DNA from: a bacterium
GTDB taxonomy: Bacteria; Bacillota_I; Bacilli_A; RF39; UBA660
Direction of reading: 5' to 3'
DNA: 11,147 nucleotides
Assembly: GCA_029007415.1 (NCBI GenBank)
Contig: JAQXHT010000024.1
Span: 1 to 11,147 of the forward strand
Part shown: piece by piece, positions 6,361 to 11,147 of the stretch
Layout: each line of letters opens with the position of its first letter
Numbering within the stretch: the stretch's first letter is position 1
Notes under the pieces: model-generated
Told to the model about the DNA's origin: nothing
The model's input: the letters and a program-made list of their open reading frames with translations, nothing else
Databases searched by the model: none
Translations under genes and position numbers: made by a program

Positions 6361-6391
6361 ACTCGAGAAGTTTATACTTCCCGAGTTTTTT
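6361..6391 (+). terminator. Terminator of tRNA-Leu
   Basis: ACTCG-A-GAAGT pairs with ACTTC-C-CGAGT (10 bp with one internal A-C mismatch) around a TTAT loop, followed by a short T run (6386-6391). It starts 11 bases after the tRNA 3' end. Confidence 0.85.
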
Positions 6392-6392
6392 A

Positions 6393-6421
6393 TTTACTTT
6401 AAATTCTTTTTGTGGTAGTAT
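6393..6421 (+). promoter_or_regulatory. Promoter of the 407-residue unknown gene
   Basis: TTTACT (6393-6398), a 17-bp spacer and TAGTAT (6416-6421) with a TGG extension form a plausible promoter right after the tRNA terminator. It covers the GTG at 6412 that opens the longest frame, so translation must begin further down. Confidence 0.55.
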
Positions 6422-6447
6422 ATAGCAAAAACGAAAGAAGGAAGATT

Positions 6448-7671
6448 ATGTACGATTTAGGACTAAAAGAAATAATTAAAGCTCTCGGAATAGAGACAGA
6501 AGAAAGAGTCATTGATAATATAGTTTACTATAGCTGGAATGATTTAAATATGCGAGTTAATAGTTTTTTAACTTGTCTAGAATTAACTGGAAAGATTCCT
6601 TTAGATTTTTTAACTTATATGCAAAAAAAATACCCAGATGGAACTTGGAAAGACTATAACAATATAGATAAAAAGAGAGCTATTGATGACATTTATAAAA
6701 GGGATACAGATTTTAAAGAAGTCAAAAGAAAATGTGAAGAAGAAAGAAAAAGTATCGATACAGTATACACTGAAGCTAAAGAGAGATTGCGAAGAAGAGT
6801 TAGTAAAAACAAATATTTAGAAGAATTTCATACCTATGAACTAAATAATGCAGTTTTGGTTTTAACTGAATTAAAAGATTATTATGCAAGAATAAGTGGA
6901 AAAGATGAAAGTGCAGAAACTGACTATAAAACTATTTTAAATCAAGTAATAAATAATTACCTTGTAGACCTTAAAGTTACTAAAGTTAAAAATCTTTATA
7001 AGGATAGTAACTTAGATATTACTAAAGAAGAAGTAATGCAAAATGTAGAAGCAAATAGAAAGAAATTAGAAAAAGGTTACATTGAATTTCCTTTCTTAGC
7101 TAAAGATTTAATACAACCATTACTTAACAAATTCGATGTTGCTGTTAATCCTTTTTTAAGAGATGATGTTGAATTAGAAAAACCAGCTGATTATTTAGAA
7201 AAGATAAATTTAATCGCCAGTCCTTCTAATGATTTTGATGATAAAACTAGTAAAGATGCTTGTAAATTAAAAATAGAATCAAAAGATGAATATTCAAAAA
7301 CAATCTATGCTAGTAGCGGAATTAACTCTAAATATAATGTTTCTAGATACTTTAACGAAGATGGCTCTTCTATATTTTACTCACATAAATTTGTTATGTA
7401 CCCTATCGCAGATGATCATGGTACCTATAAAGATTATGGAGAAGTAATTAATTTCCAATATTCTGGTGATTCTTGGGAAAAGCCTGCAATAGATTTACAT
7501 TATAATATTTCCGGTGGTTACGTAATAATAAATAATGGTGAACAACAAGAAATAAATACTGATACCTTATTACAAATTTGTGAAATCTTAGACAAAGGCA
7601 CTGCACTAGCTAATGAAATAACTACTGCTAATATGGCCAAACAAGATAGCAAAAAGTTAATTAAAAAATAG
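6448..7671 (+). CDS. Unknown 407-residue cytoplasmic protein
   Basis: I do not recognise this protein. It has no signal peptide or membrane helix. Residues 75-120 are very rich in Lys, Arg and Glu and probably form a long helix or coiled coil; 120-230 look helical; 255-370 contain alternating polar and aromatic stretches that suggest a beta-rich domain (around SSIFYSHKFVMYPIADD at 307-323, then YVIINN). The C-terminus is a short helix and a lysine tail. The longest frame opens at GTG 6412, but that codon lies within the promoter, and AAGGA at 6438-6442 precedes ATG 6448 by five bases. A second unknown gene follows 53 bases later on the same strand with no terminator between. Base composition is like its neighbours. 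A phage or mobile-element origin is possible but unsupported. Confidence 0.85.
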   Translation: MYDLGLKEIIKALGIETEERVIDNIVYYSWNDLNMRVNSFLTCLELTGKIPLDFLTYMQKKYPDGTWKDYNNIDKKRAIDDIYKRDTDFKEVKRKCEEERKSIDTVYTEAKERLRRRVSKNKYLEEFHTYELNNAVLVLTELKDYYARISGKDESAETDYKTILNQVINNYLVDLKVTKVKNLYKDSNLDITKEEVMQNVEANRKKLEKGYIEFPFLAKDLIQPLLNKFDVAVNPFLRDDVELEKPADYLEKINLIASPSNDFDDKTSKDACKLKIESKDEYSKTIYASSGINSKYNVSRYFNEDGSSIFYSHKFVMYPIADDHGTYKDYGEVINFQYSGDSWEKPAIDLHYNISGGYVIINNGEQQEINTDTLLQICEILDKGTALANEITTANMAKQDSKKLIKK

Positions 7672-7697
7672 ACTTTTGCATAATATTATTGTATACT
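7669..7697 (+). promoter_or_regulatory. Promoter of the zinc-ribbon-like gene
   Basis: TAGACT (7669-7674) and TATACT (7692-7697) are spaced by 17 bp, and the predicted start near 7704 lies about 20 bases before the ATG. The -35 box overlaps the stop codon of the preceding gene. Read-through from upstream is also possible. Confidence 0.5.
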
Positions 7698-7724
7698 ATC
7701 TAAGCGCAAGGAGGGTTATATTAA

Positions 7725-8282
7725 ATGAATGAATTAGAAAAGAAATATGAAGAAACAAGAAGTAAAAGAATGCGAGTAGAAAATGAACTTGAACTATTAG
7801 CAAACAATGAAACTGTTAAAAGATATTTTGCACTTAGCAAAATGGAAGATGAATTATTTAGAGAAGAAAGTCAAATATTTCAAAAAATAAGATTTAACGA
7901 ATTTGAAAACTGTGAACACTTATTTGTTGATACTATCGAAAGTAATGAACACAATAGATTTTGTGCTTGTGTAAAATGTGGACTTGATTCTACTACTTTA
8001 AGGGAAGATAAAAGTTGGCTTACTCCTAATAGATTAGCATCTTATAATTATATAAAAGAACATTTACATAGTGATTATAACTTAATTAGAAGTAAAGGAA
8101 CTCATACTGACTTAATACTTCCATTTGAAACAGCACAAAATATATATCATCAAGTAATTTTTGAACATGGTAATATTAATGACGAACAAGTAGCAGAATA
8201 TATGAGAGAAAAGTTCTATCATACACAAGTTACAGAAATGAAACCTAAAAGTTTAGTACTTAAAAAGAAATGTAGTAGATAA
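7725..8282 (+). CDS. Unknown 185-residue protein with a zinc-ribbon-like Cys/His cluster
   Basis: The family is not recognised. The first 60 residues are strongly charged and likely a helical hairpin or coiled coil. Then comes NCEHLFV...HNRFCACVKCG with Cys63, His65, His76, Cys80, Cys82 and Cys85, enough ligands for one Zn2+ in a ribbon of the form CxH...C-x(1 or 4)-C. The rest (100-185) is mixed, with several His and a basic end LVLKKKCSR. It has a strong AGGAGGG Shine-Dalgarno at 7709-7715, nine bases from the ATG, implying good translation. The layout of a coiled N-terminus plus ribbon is seen in many small nucleic-acid or protein-binding adaptors, but the role here is unknown. Its last codons form one arm of the terminator shared with the convergent gene. 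Confidence 0.85.
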   Translation: MNELEKKYEETRSKRMRVENELELLANNETVKRYFALSKMEDELFREESQIFQKIRFNEFENCEHLFVDTIESNEHNRFCACVKCGLDSTTLREDKSWLTPNRLASYNYIKEHLHSDYNLIRSKGTHTDLILPFETAQNIYHQVIFEHGNINDEQVAEYMREKFYHTQVTEMKPKSLVLKKKCSR

Positions 8283-8297
8283 TTTACATTTCTTTTT
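8262..8297. terminator. Bidirectional terminator shared by two convergent genes
   Basis: A perfect 13-bp inverted repeat, AAAAAGAAATGTA (8262-8274) and its complement (8285-8297), encloses a 10-base loop. Five T end the stem on either strand. The left arm lies in the last codons of the plus-strand gene (stop 8280-8282, in the loop) and the right arm ends two bases before the minus-strand stop. Confidence 0.85.
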
Positions 8298-8298
8298 C

Positions 8299-10245
8299 CT
8301 ATATAAAGTCAGCTTTCTTTTCTAATCTTGCTTCATTAATATAATAAGTATATTCATAAACAGCATGATCTTCCTTATACTTTTCAAACTTTTCTTTATC
8401 ATTAAGAATGTCTTTATTTTCTTCTGTCACTTCTATATCACTAACAGTTATATTAGGGTCAGTTATTCTTATTACAATAGCACTATTATCATTAATCATA
8501 AATGTTTCTTTAATTTTATTTTCTGATGTTAATTTACATAAAGTAGTAACAACTTTTTCTTTATAATCAATAATAGTGACATAGTCATCTTTATTAACAA
8601 TCGCATAATCATTAAATATTTTATAGATATCCTTATACTCTTCTTTACTTTCATTAGTTTTGGTATTGCTTTTATAAGTATAAAATTTCTTATTCGTTCC
8701 ATAAGTTATACTATCTTTGTCCGTTACTATGTTATATAGTTTTAGTTTTTCATCATTATTTTCAGCAGTATAGATTATATTAAAATTCTTATCATAAAGT
8801 TTCTTAATAGTAGGAGTTAGGTGTAGTATGCCATCTGGATAATCACTTTCATAGAAATAAACATTATCTTTACTATCCCCTATTGAACCAGTAACTCCTG
8901 CTTTAACAATATTACCATTAGTATCTACTAAACTTGAATAATCATCATGTGCACAATACAAGTAATCATTTCCTTTAACATTGCTATCAATTCGAATATA
9001 ATCACACATTTTAGTATCAATCGTTTCTTTATCAGCGGCAAAATCATAATAACTCATCTTTAATTTTGTTGTTTCCATATCATCTAAGAGCAAGCCAACT
9101 GGTAAATTATCTTTCATTACAAGATCCATAATGCCATATTTTTTTGTTGTTGATAAAGTATTAGTTATCTTCCCGGTCTTAACATTAAATACATAATATT
9201 GACTATCTTTAATTACTGAAAAATAATTAGTTGCATAGTTAGCGCTACAGGCATCAGTAGTACAAGTATAATGACTAAGTACTGTTTTATCTTCTGATGG
9301 TTCACTATAAGAAATGCCATAGTGACCATGATTATCATCATAAAAATAGAATTCTTTAGTTACAGTATTCTTTGGAGTATCTTCAAATTCATCTACTTTA
9401 CTTAAAACAACTTTATCAGTTATATCATCAATAAAAGCTGTATCTAATTCATAAACATCATCTTTAAAAGAAAGATAAACATAAGTACCATCTAACTCTT
9501 CATCTAATTTACTAGTCGGATTACCATCATTACTACCAAGACATTCAAGAGTTAAACTATCAGCTAGAACACTCGTATTTATGAAATAATATTTTTGTTT
9601 TAAAGTATCATTTTTATAAACTTCCAATGTAGTATTATAATAGTTATAATAATTAGAAGTAACTCCTGTTTTAAATTTATGAATATCATCAGTAACAATT
9701 AAACGTAGTTCTGTCTTTTCCTTTTGATTATCAATAACACTTATTTTATATTTTCCAACATAAATATCTCTTTCCTCTTTTGTGAAAGAAAAAGGAAAAG
9801 AAATATCAGGAGATGAAGGTGAATAGAAAATGGCTGTTTCGTTAAAAATATAAGCTACACTTATAATCAATAATAGTAATGGAATTAATACTCTAAATGT
9901 TTTCTTTAAATTATTTTTTGATAGTTTTTGATAAATTATGGGAGTAACCGATACTGCAAATAGAAATAAAGTAACAATAGAATAGGCAAAATAAGTAATT
10001 TTATAAGCAAACAAAGATAGTAAAATAGCTAGTAAAAAGTACAAAGGATAAATTACTTTTTTATGAATAACTTTCCTTCCAACAATAAATGGTAATGTTA
10101 AAACATACACCAATGACAAATATATTACTTCATAACGATTTTCCATCAAAGCAGTAGAATTTATTAAATAAAAAGCTAGTAAAATTACAAATAATAGTAA
10201 ATAACCTAGTATCAACCATTTAATCTTTTTCTTATTTTTTTCCAT
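8299..10245 (-). CDS. Five-helix membrane protein with a large extracytoplasmic, propeller-like domain
   Basis: This 648-residue protein is not recognised. Five membrane helices lie at about 9-29, 38-56, 65-82, 84-105 and 117-134. Positive charges (KNKKKIK at the start, RKVIHKK and the KLSKNNLKK loop) put the N-terminus inside and the remaining 510 residues outside. That domain is rich in Asp, Lys, Tyr and Thr and is built of short beta strands of the type YYVFNVKTGKI and YSSLVDTNGNIV, which suggests a beta-propeller or similar repeat fold; this is inference from pattern. Cys pairs in YTCTTDACSA could form a disulfide. The longest frame begins at TTG 10251, but AGGAG at 10255-10259 fits ATG 10245, giving MEKNKKK. 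It has its own promoter with a palindrome in the spacer. A sensory or cell-surface role is plausible. Confidence 0.85.
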   Translation of the reverse strand: MEKNKKKIKWLILGYLLLFVILLAFYLINSTALMENRYEVIYLSLVYVLTLPFIVGRKVIHKKVIYPLYFLLAILLSLFAYKITYFAYSIVTLFLFAVSVTPIIYQKLSKNNLKKTFRVLIPLLLLIISVAYIFNETAIFYSPSSPDISFPFSFTKEERDIYVGKYKISVIDNQKEKTELRLIVTDDIHKFKTGVTSNYYNYYNTTLEVYKNDTLKQKYYFINTSVLADSLTLECLGSNDGNPTSKLDEELDGTYVYLSFKDDVYELDTAFIDDITDKVVLSKVDEFEDTPKNTVTKEFYFYDDNHGHYGISYSEPSEDKTVLSHYTCTTDACSANYATNYFSVIKDSQYYVFNVKTGKITNTLSTTKKYGIMDLVMKDNLPVGLLLDDMETTKLKMSYYDFAADKETIDTKMCDYIRIDSNVKGNDYLYCAHDDYSSLVDTNGNIVKAGVTGSIGDSKDNVYFYESDYPDGILHLTPTIKKLYDKNFNIIYTAENNDEKLKLYNIVTDKDSITYGTNKKFYTYKSNTKTNESKEEYKDIYKIFNDYAIVNKDDYVTIIDYKEKVVTTLCKLTSENKIKETFMINDNSAIVIRITDPNITVSDIEVTEENKDILNDKEKFEKYKEDHAVYEYTYYINEARLEKKADFI

Positions 10246-10280
10246 AATCAATTACTCCTAATATCTTACCCTCTAATATG

Positions 10281-10309
10281 ATAATATCAGATATTGATAT
10301 CTTTAACAA
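10281..10309 (-). promoter_or_regulatory. Promoter of the 648-residue membrane protein gene
   Basis: The minus strand has TTGTTA (10309-10304), a 17-bp spacer and TATTAT (10286-10281) with a TGA extension. The predicted start near 10274 leaves a leader of about 28 bases. Confidence 0.6.
10289..10302. promoter_or_regulatory. Palindrome in the promoter spacer, possible operator
   Basis: AGATAT-TG-ATATCT is a perfect 6-bp inverted repeat around two bases. It fills the spacer between the -35 and -10 boxes of the membrane protein gene, the classic position for a repressor site. AT-rich DNA produces such palindromes by chance, so the call rests on position. Confidence 0.4.
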
Positions 10310-10324
10310 TAAATTTTTCATATT

Positions 10325-10360
10325 AAAAGATAGCAATGATTACCATCAACTATCTTTTTT
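10325..10360 (-). terminator. Terminator of the surface protein gene
   Basis: AAAAGATAG (10325-10333) pairs with CTATCTTTT (10350-10358), and TGAT/ATCA (10337-10340, 10345-10348) extends the stem inside. On the minus strand only four T follow, so termination may be incomplete and some transcript may enter the membrane protein gene. The plus strand has the longer T run. Confidence 0.6.
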
Positions 10361-10364
10361 ATTT

Positions 10365-11147
10365 TTAGTCAACTGAAATAACATATGGATTTAAAGCAGT
10401 TCCATCTCCCTTTGTGATTTGAACATCTGCTTTTAGATTTATAACTGGACATATTTCAAAATAATAAATAGTATTACCCCAAGGATATAACTCACCCTTC
10501 TGTCCTACTCCCCAGACACTTGCATAAGTTCCATAAGGATCAAAATAGCCAGGAGTCATTGTCCAATTACTATGACCGTTGTATAAATAATAATTACTAT
10601 TAGATATATTTGATACTCCGCCAGCCATTGCCACCTCATCTGCTGTGATAAGTGATATTGGATAATCTAATTTAGCACTATCATTTGACATTTTAAATTT
10701 ATCATTATCTTGAGCACATTTTAAACTTGGTAATCTATGATTAGCAAGTCTATCATATGAGTTATAAAATGTATAATTGTCTATTTTGTATCCTGTACCG
10801 GTAGAAATACTTCGATCATTGCAAACCACTTCATCTGCTAAGTACGATGAATAACCCGTTAAATTATTTTTATACCATGTATCTAAAGTGTTTTTCATAG
10901 TTGAGCTCACATTATTTGTTACTGCATCAACATAACTGTCACTACTATATGATATTGGCTGAACTATCATTGTTTTGTCATCAAAATAATCATTTATTTT
11001 ATAGATAATATTACAATCTTTATTTAGACAACTATATAATTTTCCTGATACTATTTCATCATGATTATCACTCCATGTTAATTGCTTAATAGTTCCAGTT
11101 AAAGTGAATTTCTTAGTTGATTCATCAAATGTGTAGCCTGTTCCAAA
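10365..11147 (-). CDS. C-terminal part of a probable surface protein, cut by the right edge
   Basis: An ATG at 10970 opens an internal frame, but the frame stays open to 11147, adding 59 codons (FGTGYTFDESTKKFTLTG and onward), so the gene is partial with at least 260 residues visible and its N-terminus outside the window. The C-terminal part has a recurring layout: LPSLKCAQDND, YPISLITADEVAMAGG (the L-I-T-A-D-E-V signature), NGHSNWTMTPGYF and finally FEICPVINLKADVQITKGDGTALNPYVI. This resembles the DUF6273-type domains found at the end of many Firmicutes surface proteins; that identification is from memory of the motif. Cys residues (YSCLNKDC, VVCND, LKCAQ, FEICP) could form disulfides outside the cell. 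No signal or anchor can be seen because the start is missing; a pilin-like or lipoprotein N-terminus is possible. Confidence 0.8.
   Translation of the reverse strand, partial: FGTGYTFDESTKKFTLTGTIKQLTWSDNHDEIVSGKLYSCLNKDCNIIYKINDYFDDKTMIVQPISYSSDSYVDAVTNNVSSTMKNTLDTWYKNNLTGYSSYLADEVVCNDRSISTGTGYKIDNYTFYNSYDRLANHRLPSLKCAQDNDKFKMSNDSAKLDYPISLITADEVAMAGGVSNISNSNYYLYNGHSNWTMTPGYFDPYGTYASVWGVGQKGELYPWGNTIYYFEICPVINLKADVQITKGDGTALNPYVISVD

Noticed and set aside
6412..6447. GTG start extending the 407-residue protein by 12 residues
   Set aside because: The codon lies within the predicted -10 region and would be upstream of the transcript start; ATG 6448 has a Shine-Dalgarno site.

Overview
The window is AT-rich DNA (clearly below 35% GC by eye) from a low-GC Gram-positive bacterium of the Bacilli/Firmicutes type. 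Evidence for this is a class D sortase, strong AGGAGG-like Shine-Dalgarno sites, sigma-A-like promoters, U-tract terminators and a bacterial pyruvate phosphate dikinase. It resembles uncultured gut lineages with small genomes (RF39-like), but that placement is inference. All visible tryptophans are TGG, no gene ends in TGA, and none reads through TGA, so the standard bacterial code fits.

Layout. 1-52 (-): first codons of a gene running off the left edge. 216-2182 (+): a tight three-gene operon encoding a secreted, C-terminally anchored small protein, a class D sortase and a four-helix membrane protein; both junctions overlap by 8 bp. A bidirectional terminator (2164-2200) separates it from a convergent class III Fic AMP-transferase gene (2286-2900, -) that carries its own inhibitory motif. 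A possible 27-codon ORF overlaps the fic stop. 3124-5754 (-): ppdK. 5816-6121 (-): a membrane-anchored PTS EIIB-like domain whose phosphorylatable cysteine is replaced. 6263-6349 (+): tRNA-Leu(CAA). 6448-7671 and 7725-8282 (+): two proteins I do not recognise, the second with a zinc-ribbon-like Cys/His cluster. 8299-10245 (-): a five-helix membrane protein with a large outside domain. 10365-11147 (-): the C-terminal part of a probable surface protein, cut by the right edge.

How it fits together. The left third is a surface-display module (substrate, sortase, partner membrane protein). The middle is central metabolism: ppdK interconverts pyruvate and PEP, and the EIIB-like protein beside it comes from a PEP-dependent family but looks unable to carry phosphate. 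The right third is again envelope-directed. Several gene starts are best moved downstream of the longest ORF because the Shine-Dalgarno site fits an internal ATG. Five promoters share an extended -10 box of the form TGATATNNT, and three terminators use the last codons of a gene as one arm of the hairpin.

I found no CRISPR array, insertion sequence, rRNA or phage module. No gene-free stretch exceeds about 225 bases (2901-3123, the fic/ppdK spacer).
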